From positions 186,001-250,000 of the forward strand of contig LVLI01000084.1 of NCBI GenBank assembly GCA_001687465.1: a stretch of 64,000 nt of DNA. The letters are read 5' to 3'. Within the stretch, counting starts at the first letter, position 1. Every line of letters starts with the position of its first letter. This document shows, piece by piece, positions 50,201 through 62,360 of this stretch. The stretch is from Halocafeteria seosinensis (lineage: Eukaryota > Sar > Bigyra > Bicosoecida). A model generated the notes under the pieces. That model ran no database searches. It was given only the letters and a program-made list of their open reading frames with translations, and had not been told where the DNA came from. Position numbers and translations under genes: made by a program.

Positions 50201-51151
50201 GAACGCAATGAGAATGGTGAGGTGGTTGCAAATATTTATCGCCTATGTCATCAGCTTTGGGCTACGAAAATACCAGAAGCTGCAGAAACAGACATCTGTG
50301 CGGAGTTGGCTACAGTAGGATTTGCCGGCCGTGTCTCTACTGTCGTGCTGCAACAGTGTATTGAGTGTTGTGCAATGAGTCCCGAATCCGCGATACAAGT
50401 TATTGGTTCCCAGGGTGGACCCACTGCAGTTTGGTTGGAATGGTCGGTTGCAAACATCGGTGTTTACAGTAGCATGGCGGCTATTCCCAACGACACCTGG
50501 GAGAGTCTTTTCTACGTTCTTGAAATAGCCCATGGTGAACGAGATTCTGCCCACGATGCTTTACAAAGAGTGCAAAATTTGACATTGCATTCTGAGGAAG
50601 AACTGAATAATATGAGCTCGGAAACCGAAACGGAGCAATCAGCTGAGTTGACTAATCAGACTCACTATTTCCGTCACAAACAAGCCCATGCTGCAGCGAG
50701 AGTCAAAAGGGCAAATCTCCAGTGGCACAAGTGTATCGTAGCTGCGTTAGAATCATTTCTCAGGTTGCATTACCAGGTCGTTCAAGCTTTGGAGAACACT
50801 GTTAGCTCCGGAAACTCAGAACATAATCTAGAAGAAACTGCTCTGCTAGAAGTGTTGATTTCCTCTTATTGGTCTATCCAAGACCAAGCGAACCACTTCT
50901 TGAAGAAGTGGGGACCAGAGGTGGCGGAAAGTACATCCGCCGTCAAAAACCAGGGTGGTATTGGTGAATTGCTGATTGGTGCATTAGAAGCGTATTCGTC
51001 TACGAATGCTCAGAAAGGGGTTATCCATGATGTTGAACTAGAGAAAATACTTCCTCTAGTAAAAAAGATTGTTCATTCTTGCAAAATTACTTTTGATTGC
51101 CGGCATGGAAGATGTCTCAAACGAGATGAAGGTGTGCCATATTTGTTATAA
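47256..51151 (+). CDS. NCBP1: Nuclear cap-binding protein subunit 1 (CBP80)
   Basis: Two exons, 47256-47770 and 47845-51151, joined in phase 2 across a 74-bp intron, encoding 1,273 residues (human 790). The ATG at 47256 follows TCAAA, and the upstream in-frame extension has no conserved content. CBP80 is the large scaffold of the nuclear cap-binding complex and works with CBP20 in splicing, 3' processing and export. An acidic, low-complexity N-terminus (about 100 residues) precedes MIF4G-type helices: CEYAALVSMIVQLQ, RSILRFLCELVASRVL, RSYHCCYLVLSALVWLG and LPWLGNHVWKAISKSLSHYL. A coiled region lies near residues 1050-1130. Much of the extra length is spread over loops and the C-terminus. CBP20 lies about 10 kb away on the same strand. 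Confidence 0.88.
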
Positions 51152-51211
51152 TCGCGCAATACATTAGTCCTTATGGAATCTCCACAGCTCAAATACCCGA
51201 TGATTGTGTAT

Positions 51212-54200
51212 TTAGTCAGAGGACATTGCACGGATGTCATTCTGCTTTTTATTCCTCGCCTCTCTAGAGAAAGTACTATTTCTTACTAAAGATTCCGCAT
51301 GCAAATCGCCATCCCATTCACCGTCGTAAGAACTGGGTACATGCTCTCCTAACCCTCTCTTTGCCCGATCTTCTCCACGAGCCGTGGAATGTTTTAGCAC
51401 TCGGGCTGGAGAGGGTGCGAACTTGGCGAAAACATCTTTGTCTCGTTCATCATATTCGAAGTTTCTCGAAGGAGATGAGACGGAACCTTGTGCAAACGGA
51501 TTGGACATTGAATTGCCTTTCGTTCGGGGAGGAGTGGATACTTGAGTTTCAGAAAGGTGTCCATCGTTCAAGTTTCGCGAAGTCTTACTAGACGGCTCGT
51601 CTAAGTCAACCTCGCTATACCTCTTGGAATAGGAATAACGAGCCGAGCGTGAGCTTGGAGGTCTGCCTGGTGGATTATTGCCATTCTCGTCAGGACTGTC
51701 AAACGCGGACCGTTTCTGAACCATATCGTTGACTAGTTTACTTAATTCTGCGACCTTCTGTTTTGTTTCCGCTAACTCTTGACTGTTTGATTGAGCTGCA
51801 GCATCGTTATTTCCGTTGCCAAAGGTGTTCTGCTCCTGGTGTCGAGCTATTCGCAAAGCATGGAGACGTGTCATAAGACCTCGGTGATTAGCTTTCGTGG
51901 CAAATTGAACGGCGAGTTCATGGGCCTTGGGGGTGACGAGCTTCGTGCACAATTGGAAGGCAGCCGCGACAGCGTCCACCTTGATCAAGTTTCCGACTTG
52001 TTTTAATATTCTCTTATCAAGTTTCTTTTCCTTCTTCGTGACTTCACTGGCTAAGTCTTCGTTACTTGAGAAACCCACACCGAATGGTCCAACATAAGAA
52101 ACGTCTCCTGAAAGGTCGGGATCGTCGGTATCGACATTATCACTAACGTCCAGACGGATCCCAATATGTCCGGCCCAGCGCAGCATGTCCAGGTTCAATC
52201 TTTCAATTATGCACTTTCCAATCTCTTGCTGGTTTTCGACAGACAAAGCAGAGACTGCTCCTCCGAAGCAATGAGCGCGTGTTGCTTCGAATGAGGTCTT
52301 TGAAACCAAAGGAGTGCTCTTCCCTGAAGGAGCACATCGCGGAGCTTGCTGGCCCTGCTTCAGTAGGACGCTGATTAGCGAATCGTCCTTTAACCCAAGA
52401 ACAAAATGGCGATCTGAAGACTTTCCAGTAGATTTCGTATCCAGCAGTGGCATCCATAGCCAACCGTTCGGAGGGCATAGAGAGTTCAGTATGCCAAAGT
52501 CGTCCATTAAACAAAACAGACCAGAGGGTGTGAAGCCTGCCCATTCTATTCTTCGCTCGCCCTGTACAGGCGAAGCGACGGTGCCAAGATGCACGGGGTA
52601 ACTCCCTATCGGGAAATTGGGAGCTATGCCGGAGACCCCATCAATACCTCCAAGCGAGAAAACATCTTCCATTGAAGCAATGCAGGAAGACTGAAGAGTA
52701 GTGTTTCGGGAGTCTGGGCATGCGAAAAGAGAACACTGGACAGTACCGCCGTTTGAGAAACAAATTCCTAGCAAGGAACCAACAGCGTTCATAGTGATTG
52801 TTGGCCCGGATAGCGAGAGCGCAGCCATCTCAATTCCAGAAGTGCCCCAAATTCGAAGCCTGTATGTTTCTGTTTCGCAGTAGTGAGACGTTACCGCGAC
52901 GGCTACAGCAACCCATTCTCTTCCCACAGCTATATTTTGTGGTATTTCTCCAGACGGTAGCGCAACATCCCAAATGGAGTCATCACCACCTGACCAAGAA
53001 TGAAAATTGCGAAAGCGCAGTTGACACGGTTCGTCATCATCAGGCGTAGTAGTTGCAAATGCGACTCCAGCTTCTCCGATGCCAGCTATTTCGTAGCCGA
53101 CATCGTCCACGAAACGAATTGAGCTGCAAGGGATTCGAAGAGCGTGTCATACACTGGTAAGATACAGGAATGTATACCAGTGCACTTACCTTCCTCGGTT
53201 TATGTCAGTAAATGCGATTTCCAGACGATGGTTTCCTGCGGTATCCGTTATGGAGATCACCCGCACATCCGGAGTCCAAGCTAGATACCTCCACTTTGTA
53301 CCACCCATGCCCACAGTGGCATGCTCCTTCGATATACTTCCGGGTTGAAATGGCTCTTGAACGCTATACGGGGGAGACGCAGCGTAGGCAGCGTCGTCTG
53401 GATTGTAGATTTCACCATGCATAGTACTCTCAGTCTCATGAAACTTATCCTGTTTCTCACGAGCCATATGCTCGCCACCTGATTCCGTAGCTGTTGTGTT
53501 CTCTGTGTCCTTTACCATAGTTACAGAATCTTGTTCTGAAGCAGTTACCTTTGGCATTGACGGGACCTCATTGAGTATTTCAGGGTTACGTATACGCTTC
53601 CTCCTCGAGCGAGAAGATGGACAAACGTCTTCCTCTTCGTCATCTTCATCCTCTCGTTGCTGCTGCTCCATTTCATTCTCCTCGCCATTATCCTCGTGTG
53701 CCTCTGATTCTACCATTTTGGAAAAGTGCGCATCGAGCTCTTCGTCTCCAAGAGTATAACTCAACCTGGTCTGAAGCAGCTCCCATTCTCGTTCAGCCAA
53801 CTCGGAGTCCGTCGGGGAGCCCCAAGCCTTTTCATCTACGGGAGAAAACCTTGCTAACCATCCGTCGTTATCGACGACAGAAGCGTAATTATGGGATGGG
53901 TGCCATGAAATATCGCTAACAGCGTTTCCGTCATTATCAGAAAGGTCTTCCGAATTGCTATTGTAGAACGTGTCCGCACATACCTGCTTTGCAGCATGCC
54001 ACACTTTTATCTGTAGGCACAATAATAGAAGAGAAGGAGAATAAGAGGGAATTCAGTCTCGAAAAGCTTAATGACGTACCTCGGGAATGACAGATTTATC
54101 ACTTGTTAGAAGGAATAGACCGTTCGGGCTCCAGCACGCCAACGTAGTCTCCTTACTATGCCCAGCCAAACGGAAGCTTTCTTGGAGGCTTTGCTGCTGA

Positions 54201-55124
54201 TACTCAAAGTGAAGCATAAGCACATCCTTTAACCCAGTTACAGCAATAAACGATGACTCTTTGCGAGGATTCCACGCCAACGTCCACTGGTTAGATGAAC
54301 TCAGCTTTGGTAGGTTCTTGCGTTCCATAATTAAGTAGGAACCTACTTCTTTAGGGGTACCTCCTGAGATGTCAAAGACTCTGCAGTATCCATCATATCC
54401 AAGTGTTGCAAGAAGGTTTTCTTGCGGAGCCCATGTTGCGTCACGTATACAAAAGTTATTGTGACCCACAAATTGGGTCTGTTTCTTCGTCTCGGTATTC
54501 AGTAAGAACGCTTCTCCGCCAAACGTAGCAATAAAGCTGCAGATAAACAGCAAAACGCATTATGCATTGATAAATTAATCCTCTGCTGATAGTAGGTGCT
54601 TACATAATGCTACCGGAAGGAGATATTTCCAAGGAAGAAATGCCTGTAGTGGTTCGTAGCAAGTTTGCTTCCATCGAGAGATCTTTGAGTTTGCGCAAAG
54701 ACACATCACATCCACTTCGCAGAAGCGTGTCAGAACTCATTGAATCAGTGACGGCTTTAATTGGTTCAGCGACTACGAGTTTCGTGTCATCGTCCGCTGT
54801 GTGTCCCGGAGAAGCCTCTCCATTGTCACTGGAATGTCTTTGAAATCGTGAGTTAACTGACAGTTGCAAGACTGGTGTTTCGCCGTCGACCGGTTTGTAT
54901 TGGACGTCTGGTTCATTCGATACGCCCACTTGGGAAAGTGAATCATCGCTGTTGTGGTGCTGGGGTGTCTCAAAAAACGCGAATAAAGAACCAATGTCCC
55001 CTGGAAATCCACCTGTGTACAAAGTTCCCGTGGGCGCGTAGCCTACGTACGCCGGTCCTTCATCGAAGAGGCGCGTACGACACCGCGTGAGCGTTGCCAC
55101 ATGATCTTCAGGTGAAGATGGCAT
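51212..55124 (-). CDS. WDHD1: AND-1/Ctf4 (WDHD1) replisome adaptor
   Basis: Four exons, 55124-54604, 54536-54080, 54010-53190 and 53123-51212, with introns of 66-69 bp, encoding 1,236 residues. Ctf4/AND-1 links DNA polymerase alpha to the CMG helicase and supports sister-chromatid cohesion. The N-terminal WD40 propeller is seen in LLATLGYDGYCRVFDISG, LAGHSKETTLACWSPNG and VSDISWHPSHNYASVVDNDG. A long acidic linker (EDEDDEEED) follows, then PFQPGS, KWRYLAWTPDVRVI and the SepB/Mcl1 middle domain (RFVDDVGYEIAGIGEAGV; MDDFGILNSL). The C-terminal 200 residues are Ser-rich with a short coil (QELAETKQKVAELSKL). I see no HMG box of the vertebrate type. It converges on CBP80 with 60 bp between stops. 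Confidence 0.9.
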
Positions 55125-55669
55125 CCTGATAACCTCAAAATTTCTGGATGAAAAATCCTACAAGCTCTCTAAAAAGTGATATTTCGTTTTTGGTGCTGTT
55201 TGTTTGAAAATCCCCTGAGGATCCTCTGCCTTATTGCCGATTGTTTCCTTACTTCCAAAGCGATAATGAGTCAGCGTCCACTATGCGCCTTTGGTATACG
55301 CAATATGAGTGCCGCATTGGCCCGAATAACAACGCCATGGCTTCAAATCCTCGTTTTTCTCTATTTTGAAATTCCTGAATTTGAATTCCAACTCTGAGCC
55401 CGGATACCGGGCGTACGGCCCGGGAAAGATTTTAAGTTTTGGCACTTGAAACTGATAAGCTCAAAATAATGTATACAGTGAGTATCAAAAGAACAAGAAA
55501 AAATTTCGGAAACTTGCAACCGTATTACTTCAGAAAGAAAATAACTTGAAATTTTGAGCATTTGAAGAATACAAGAAAGAAGAAAGTGAGTGAACTTTGA
55601 TAACGTCTTCCGTTGTACTACACTGTAATACACACGATAACGCTATGGTAGAAACACAGAGATAAACGG
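55125..55669. other. Intergenic, 545 bp, nothing recognised
   Basis: Lies between two minus-strand genes and should hold the AND-1 promoter and the 3' end of the next gene. Near 55398 there is a short CCCGGATACCGGG palindrome. AT-rich sequence fills 55430-55620. Confidence 0.3.
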
Positions 55670-58583
55670 CTACTGCTCAGCCTTATCATCCGATTCAACC
55701 TGTACGTCTTCTGTGCTGGCTGGTTTTTGTTCTTGTGTGGCGCTAGCTCCTTGTACTTCTCTATCTTTGGATGCCACATTCGAGGGACTGGACTTTTCCT
55801 TTCTTGGTGAACTTGCGTCCCCAACGGTGGTACCCTTCGTGGTGCGGTACGCTTCGCTGGGATATGGCAAAGATGCACCATACTGCTCGTTCAGAATATT
55901 GGGAGTCAAACGTTGCTCGCTGACAGCTTTGGTGGAGAGGTACGCGTTGAACGTCCTGGAAAAGTGATGAAATCCGGCATTCTCGTCATCAAGCGCCCCT
56001 TTTTCCTGGCGATAAGAAAGTCGACCAATGTTGAACGGAATTTCGTCGAAGGAGGTCCCGAATCCAGCTTCCACATCCACCTGACTAACGCTCGGGCTGA
56101 AGAGCTGAGGAAAGAATTTGGAGGCCAGGCTATAGAGTGTTCCGCGGCGAACGAACGAGAATGAACCATTGAGCCTCAAGGCTTGTACTTCAGATAGGGG
56201 AGCCCACATGAAAAGTTTCTCATTAGAAGTACACGCTGGTTTCGTGCAACTATTGGAAATTTTCTGCTCCGAGAGAAGGCGGTGGGTCGTGAGGACTAGT
56301 ATTTGATCACGTTGCCGAGGACGCCAACCGCAGGTTAGGGCGTTTATAAACTTCTGCAAAAAGAAGGCGTCACCCATAGATATCATAGCGAGAGCCGGCA
56401 CACGCATGAATTCGTTCGTGTTGTGCCTATTATAAGCTTTTACTACAGAGCAAACCTGTTCGTCTTCCCATAGCTCAAACGTGGTTTTAATGGCTTCCAA
56501 GTCTTCCGGATCTGCCGGGATCTCATCTTCAGCCGGGGCTTTGATCATCTTTGGAGCTTTGCAAGCCTTTTGGAGGCTTGTGAGAAAGCGATAAAAAGAT
56601 TCTTCCCTTCCTTCAGGAATCAGCCTAGACCAGGGCCACAATCGCGACATGACGGGCTCCACTCTCAATGCACCATAAGAGGTACTTACATCCATAGAGT
56701 ACCCGTAACTGCCAGTAGGATCCCGCAAACAGAAGCCCCCGCCAAGAGTGCCAAAATAATACGCAGTGACAGCCAACTCGTACTTATGCGATCCACGCTT
56801 AAATTCAGACACACTGAACGCACGCTGTGTAGTAAGGATTGCTGCGGATTTCGTCACATACTTTTTCAAGCACAAAGCTGTTGGCACAAAGAAGAATTCA
56901 TACCACGTCATGCGCGGTTGCAACGGAAGTGCATTGACGACTTCCTCGCTTTGTGCTAAGGGAATCTTATTCTCATCAATGCGCACTTTGTTGTCTTCTC
57001 CAATGAAAGGGCGTTCCCGAGCTGGAGTGAATCCACCGGCATTCTCGACGACAAAATTCTCTTGATCTCTTTCGAGATCAGCAAGGGGATTTTCCGTTTT
57101 CTTCGCATCCGCTATACCCTGAGAGAGAAGCAACAGCTCGCTCCAACTATTAGCTTGGTCGTCATGGTACGCATCGTACCAGTCATCTTTTTTTTCTGAC
57201 ACGATGTCTAGAAAAAACTCGCCGATCCCATCGTAGTTGTCCAGCACTTCCTCTTCTGGATTATAGAAGCTACCAGCGCTGACTAAATGAAAGAGAAACT
57301 TCAAAACCTTAAAGGAATTAAGCAGAACTTTGGGGCCGTCATTTGTAATCAAGGCGTAAGTCAGTTTGATTATTCTCTTCAAAAAGTCGAACGTATTGCG
57401 AGCATTCTGGATAGTGTTCTCCTCACTGAGCGCTTTGTCTAAGAATCCACCTCGCGACCACTCTGCAGAACGCCGTCCTTTAATTGCCCCGCTATCGGTA
57501 ATTCCTGAAAATAGCGCGTCACATTCCGAATAAGCAATATTCACCTCGTTTTTGAACCAAAATTGGTAGACGTACCTCCTGCCGCACGGATGGAAGAGCT
57601 TGGGTAATACGAGCCAAAGAACAGACGCACTATGGCCGTTGACTTATAACCGCACCAGTCGATAGGCCCACAGCGATTGTCTGATCTTAGCATCAGCTGC
57701 GACCTCACATGCTATTAAAATAGGCGGTCTACGTGAAGCAAAGATACCTTGCTGAACCTACCTGTAAGGAATTAACATTGTCGACGTGGAACCACGTCAA
57801 AGTAGTTTCGGAGGAAAAGGCGGGCTCTCCGTTTTCCCCTTTACGAGCGCCGTCAACCTCGCTACTCCAGCACAGCAGTCTTCCCTGTTGTACAATGTGC
57901 AGTCGAGTATGATGCATATGCATGTAGCAACAAATGAGGCCCAGTGATTGGGAGCACCTACCTTGTCGGTGAGCGCCAGCCGTTTGCGTGAATTCCCAAT
58001 TTCGAACTCGCGACACTTTACACACATTTTCAGATACACCAAGTAACTGGTCAACAGATAGAAGTGTAGATAAAATGAAGGACTGCCACATTATTCTGGA
58101 ATAAGTGGTCGTACCATCCGCAAGTTAATACAAGGAGACACCAGTATTGCCACTGTGGCATTTCTCTCTCAATGTCGAAGGAGCGGAATTCGCGGACAAT
58201 TTCTTCGTCTGGAAGCACAACAACGACACAATGTCCTCGAAACTCACCGCTGTGAACTCTATGGAACTTACCTGGCTGCATCTCCGGCTTAAAAATTTCA
58301 TCATAGTTCTCATCCCCTAGCTGCAGTGAATCAAAGTCACACACTCGTTAGCAACCTCCATATAATGTTAGGAATCCTCGTCCTCCCTAGGGGCTGTAGA
58401 TGCGCCCGGTGGGAACAGCACTCGTGATTGGCTCCGACGGAACCCCCAAGGCCTACCATTGGCCTACCAGACCGATTGTGAAAACATGCCCAGCATATGG
58501 TCCTGACTTACTTGTCCCTCGATATCGGCGTAAATACGGCCCCGCTTGGGATCTAGGTGCTGGTTTCGAATCGAATAAGCCAT
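55670..58583 (-). CDS. Unrecognised membrane-anchored protein, seven exons
   Basis: Exons 58583-58512, 58320-58272, 58208-58115, 58046-57962, 57884-57762, 57696-57576 and 57504-55670 join in frame to 792 residues. The start is MAYSIRNQHLDPKRGR (ATG after AACAAAAAA). Residues about 50-80 contain one hydrophobic segment (WQYWCLLVLTCGCYLVYL). It is followed by two blocks resembling PH-like beta folds: REFEIGNSRKRLALTDKGRL with TTLTWFHVDNVNSLQ, and later QILVLTTHRLLSEQKISN with FMWAPLSEVQALRLNG. Between them is a helical part with a KRIIKLTYAL segment. The C-terminus is a Ser/Lys/Glu-rich tail. I know no family name. The second intron (58271-58209) is 63 bp, a multiple of three without a stop, so an unspliced form would also be readable. 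Confidence 0.72.
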
Positions 58584-58824
58584 TTTTTTGTTCTACGACG
58601 ATCTCTTGATCGAAGAACAAGAAGAACAACAAACCCAATCAAGAAAGGAAAGCTGGTTGTACAACGTAGGAGAGTACGTGATTGTTTGACACTGGGAAAC
58701 CCTCGCGGTACTGTTCCCTTCTTTAGGCAAGCCTGACGCGTATGAATGGTACAACCCACAAGATATCTCGATCACTGACAGCGACCGCCGGACTGACTCA
58801 GTTAGCGAGGCCCGGAGGGTAACT

Positions 58825-58851
58825 GCCACCGCGGGCGGCGGTCGCGGTGGC
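58825..58851. repeat. GC-rich hairpin, 9-bp arms
   Basis: GCCACCGCG (58825-58833) and CGCGGTGGC (58843-58851) are exact reverse complements around a 9-base GGCGGCGGT-type loop. It is far more GC-rich than the surroundings. It could be an RNA stem or a regulatory site. Confidence 0.7.
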
Positions 58852-59022
58852 GCGACCTGGTCGACATGAGTCACGAAATGCTCAAACGGACACGGTAGGC
58901 TGAGCAACTGTTAGAAGTATTGCGATGGGCACTTCAGACAGTTGAACCGCCTGCGATGCGTGAACGCCACTGCCAGGCTGCTTCATCGCGTTATAGGTAC
59001 TCTTCCGTCAGAGTCTTGTACC

Positions 59023-59097
59023 AGCTGAATTAGGCTCAACGCACAACAAGCTGAATAGGCTCAACACACAAGAAGCTGAATAGTCTCAACACACAAC
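59023..59097. repeat. Tandem repeat, about 25-26 bp, three copies
   Basis: Unit AGCTGAATAGGCTCAACACA plus about six bases, starting at 59023, 59049 and 59074. Copies differ by a few substitutions and one inserted base. A fourth copy begins AGCTAG and fails. Confidence 0.85.
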
Positions 59098-59257
59098 AGC
59101 TAGTTACATTAAGTGAAGGCAGACATTAAACAATACCTGCCTCTTGCACTGGGGCTTGTTGAGCTCCCCAGTACCCGCGTCATGGCGACATTGACATTAG
59201 CAATCCATAAGTTTTCATTTTCTGTCTATTTATTGATTAAACAGTAAATTCTTCATA

Positions 59258-60725
59258 TCACTCGCCGGAAGAGTCTGATCCAGAGTCGTGACTATGCTCC
59301 TGATCTACCTCGCTGCTTGGCCCTCCTTTGCTAGTCTCGCTATCCTTGCGAGAAGCTCCATATCCAATAACAGTTTCAGCCTGCTCAAAGTCGACTCGAT
59401 CACCACCTTCTCCAAATACGGTATCGAGCTCAGAGCGAGGAACAACAAGTTCTTTCGCGCGTTCCGCTCTCTGCTGCTTCGACTCAACACGGGCAGCTTT
59501 GTGCTGGGCTTCCGCATAACGCTTCTCATGGCGAACCTTGTTTGGAGAGACATAATTCTCGTTAAAATAGATTGTTGGGCCTCCAAAAGCGCCAGCAAAA
59601 ATTCTGATTATATCGCAAACAAAACGAGGCCCAATTTCCACTAAGGAAGTTGGCTCTTGACCTTTGGCGACCATTTGCTCACGCGTCTTTTTGTCACTAC
59701 TTTCATCAGCAATTTGGTAGTGTCGTATCCAAATCTTATTGTCTACCACATAAAATGCCATAACATGATCATGGAAGGGTTGGCTCTTCGGATGTTTGTG
59801 CGGTACATGGAATACCTGAGCAAAAGACGCAGCATACTATCAGTACAAGTTGCTCGTCAGACTTATATCAACTGTGTGTTGCTTACCTGAGTAAATAATT
59901 CCTTTAACAGTTGCAGATGTGGTGCGCTGTTAAATGACTGGTCGAAAGATAAGAGAGGCCGAGAACCCTTCAAACAATTCCCAGTGAGTCTCAGTTCGTC
60001 CATCGTATGTACTGGAGAGAGCGAGCACTAATTTAAATGCAAAGCTTCCACATATCCTCTAAACAACTTACCGTTTACGACATGGAACTTAACTGAAGGG
60101 CCATGCGGAGATTTAGCAATCCACAGGTATAAATCACGCTTTTTGCGCACCTGCAGAACACATTGGCCCAAAGCCCGACGGATGAGCATTGCATTGAGCG
60201 TCGGAATCAGTTAAAAGAAGAAGACTCGTCTTACTTCAAACAGTATCGTGTTGTTACAGCTATTAACCTCAGCTAGCTCATTCGCGACTCGAATGTTATC
60301 CTTAGTGTCCATCTGCCGCTCGAAACATGTGTGTGTTACGCAGATAATGTCTCTGATAGTTTTCCATACAATTCTTACCTTGGATTCCTTCTTATGATGA
60401 GGCATAATTGCCTTCAGATCTTCCATCAAATGTCTATATCGGGCAGTGATTCCACGAGTGGAAAGCACCAATGTGCGGTTCTTGGACTTGGCTTGGGATG
60501 GTCTGAATTGCTTCAGAACCCCTGACTGTTCCTCCTCCTTTTGGCTCCCATTTTGTTTCTGTTTCTTCGAATCTTTCTGCAGGCCAATCGAAATCACTGA
60601 CGGTCAAGACATGTGTATGTACTGTACAAAGTGAACCTTACCTCCACCTTGCCATCCGATTGGTTCCTGTTGCGCTTTTTGTTACCTCCACCTCGTCCAC
60701 CAGCGCCCTGTGTTCGTTTAAGCAT
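59258..60725 (-). CDS. BRIX1: Ribosome biogenesis protein BRX1 (Brix domain)
   Basis: Six exons, 60725-60642, 60576-60379, 60312-60235, 60150-60072, 60011-59887 and 59815-59258, with introns of 60-84 bp, encoding 373 residues (human 353). BRX1 acts in nucleolar assembly of the 60S subunit and contacts pre-rRNA. The Brix-domain landmarks run through the exons: NRTLVLSTRGITARYRHLME, NELAEVNSCNNTILFE, LYLWIAKSPHGPSVKF, MDELRLTGNCLKGSRPLLSF, HPKSQPFHDHV, DNKIWIRHYQI, LVEIGPRFVC and FGGPTIYFNENYVSPN. The N-terminus is Gly/Lys/Arg-rich, the C-terminus acidic and Ser-rich (SHDSGSDSSGE). It is head-to-head with CBP20 across 279 bp. Confidence 0.95.
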
Positions 60726-61004
60726 GGTACACCTTCGGAAAATTCTCTTACATCGGTTATGGACGCACCACAATCAGTCAAACTCTCGCTATACATGGCA
60801 AAAGGCCTTCAGGTGTCACTGGACTTCAATTTGCGCAGCGTTGTGAAGCTCAAGCAGAGTCGTCGAAAAGATTGCTCGATCGCCTGACGCAGCGATTGTA
60901 TCGACGATGGAGGTTTTGTTTCTGCTCCATGAAGGCCCAGGCACAAGTTTCACGGTTCTCTCTCTGACGAATACTGAAGGGTTAACTATACAGAAGGTGA
61001 CAGA
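60726..61004. promoter_or_regulatory. Divergent promoter region between BRX1 and CBP20
   Basis: 279 bp between the two ATGs. A 42-codon open frame starts at 60759 on the plus strand but has no recognisable content. Any shared control is inferred from layout only. Confidence 0.4.
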
Positions 61005-62017
61005 ATGGCATCGGTACTGAAATACTTCAATGAACAGGCGAAGCCCTATCATGCTTCCAAGAAGAGGTGAGGTGCCTCAAAGCAATCTGGCTTATACAAG
61101 GGTCTGTGATATCGAAACAAGGCTTTTTGGGGTGCAGATATAGGACGGCGGAAAACCAGGCTCTGGTGGCTACTTCCTCGAGAGCAATCTACGTCGGAAA
61201 CTTGTCGTTTGTGACGGTACGAACTCTGAATGTGGGGTATTGTTTCGTGCATACAGAGACAGTATTGCTTCCTTCCTACAGACGGAATTACAACTTTATG
61301 AGCTATTTTCTCAAGCTGGTCCCATTGAGCGGGTTATCATGGGACTGAACATGTATACGAAGAAACCATGCGGCTTTGCGTTCATAATGTATGTTCGGGG
61401 GGCGTAGCTCTCTATGGTTACAGTAAGCTATAGGCTAATTCACGACCTCTGCAGATTCTATCATCGAAGCTCAGTGGTGGCCTCCTTAAACTTTTTCTCA
61501 CAATTCAAACTAGACGGTCGTATAATTCGTTGCGAAGTAGACAAGGGATATCGAGACGGGCGGCAATGGGGACGCGGCGCCTCTGGTGGACAGGTAGGTT
61601 ATATCGATATACACTTGTGTACGTATGTGTGTGCGAACAACTTAAATGCTGTGGGCTTCCTCTTGATTGCAGGTGCGCGATGAATTACGACAGGAATACG
61701 ACGAAGGCAGAGGAGGATTCGGCAATATCGCTTTGCTTCAAGCCCAAGCAGCTTCGCAGGCCCAAATGAACCTACAGAGGATAAGAGCCGATCAGTATGG
61801 TCAGTGGGAAAACCAAGGTCTATATAATAATGGAATGGGCGACGGTAGAGGCCGTGGTAGGGGACGAGGACGAGGCAGAGGCAGAGGTCGCGGCCGATAC
61901 AGAGCACGCGGACGAAGAGGAGGACAGGGGCGTCAGTTCGACCGCGGAGAGTATCAACAACGCGATGCGCCTAAGAAGCGAAGCCGTGATGAGGACGAGG
62001 GAGAAAGACCGTGGTAG
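61005..62017 (+). CDS. NCBP2: Nuclear cap-binding protein subunit 2 (CBP20)
   Basis: Five exons, 61005-61066, 61138-61216, 61282-61388, 61455-61593 and 61673-62017, with introns of 65-79 bp, encoding 243 residues (human 156). CBP20 is the RRM subunit that grips the m7G cap once bound to CBP80. Diagnostic features are [10 protein letters not shown] (RNP2 with cap-stacking Tyr), [29 protein letters not shown] (RNP1), [31 protein letters not shown] and YDEGRGGFG. An upstream [14 protein letters not shown] fits the second cap-stacking region. The C-terminus adds a long GRGRGR tract and a basic/acidic tail not found in animals. Splice phases agree at every joint. Confidence 0.94.
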
Positions 62018-62360
62018 ACCAGCGTGTGTCATTCGGGTGCTTATCTATTACAGTGGAGGTGACGGGAGCATGCCACAGCCGCCATTTTATCATTCATGTT
62101 CTGTAGTATTGACGGAATACCAACACCTAAATGCACGCTAAGTACAAACGCAGCATGACAGTAGCAAGGAGAAAAACTGGTTGTTGTCGCTTAGAAACCA
62201 AATGTCTCATGGGTCTTTACCTATCTCGCTACACTCCACCCGCTTGAAGAGGTATTCTTCATAGGGAAGTTTTCACTAAGCTCCCCGTGGTCATACTGCG
62301 CATTGGCAAGAACGTCGGCTTCAAGGAACCACGTTTAACCAAGTTGAATCTTCAGGAGCT
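62018..62360. other. Intergenic, 3' flank of CBP20
   Basis: No coding signal, RNA gene or repeat could be supported in this 343-bp stretch. Confidence 0.3.

Larger units (their letters stand above)
58584..59257. other. Intergenic region with hairpin and tandem repeat
   Basis: Contains the promoter of the unrecognised membrane protein and the 3' flank of BRX1. Two structured elements inside it are listed separately. No coding frame could be supported. Confidence 0.35.

Noticed and set aside
53496-53759. Ser-rich plus-strand frame opposite AND-1
   Set aside because: Mirror image of the acidic Glu/Asp linker on the coding strand.
60759-60887. 42-codon open frame (MDAPQSVKLSLYM) between BRX1 and CBP20
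   Set aside because: Too short, no similarity recognised, and inside the shared promoter interval.
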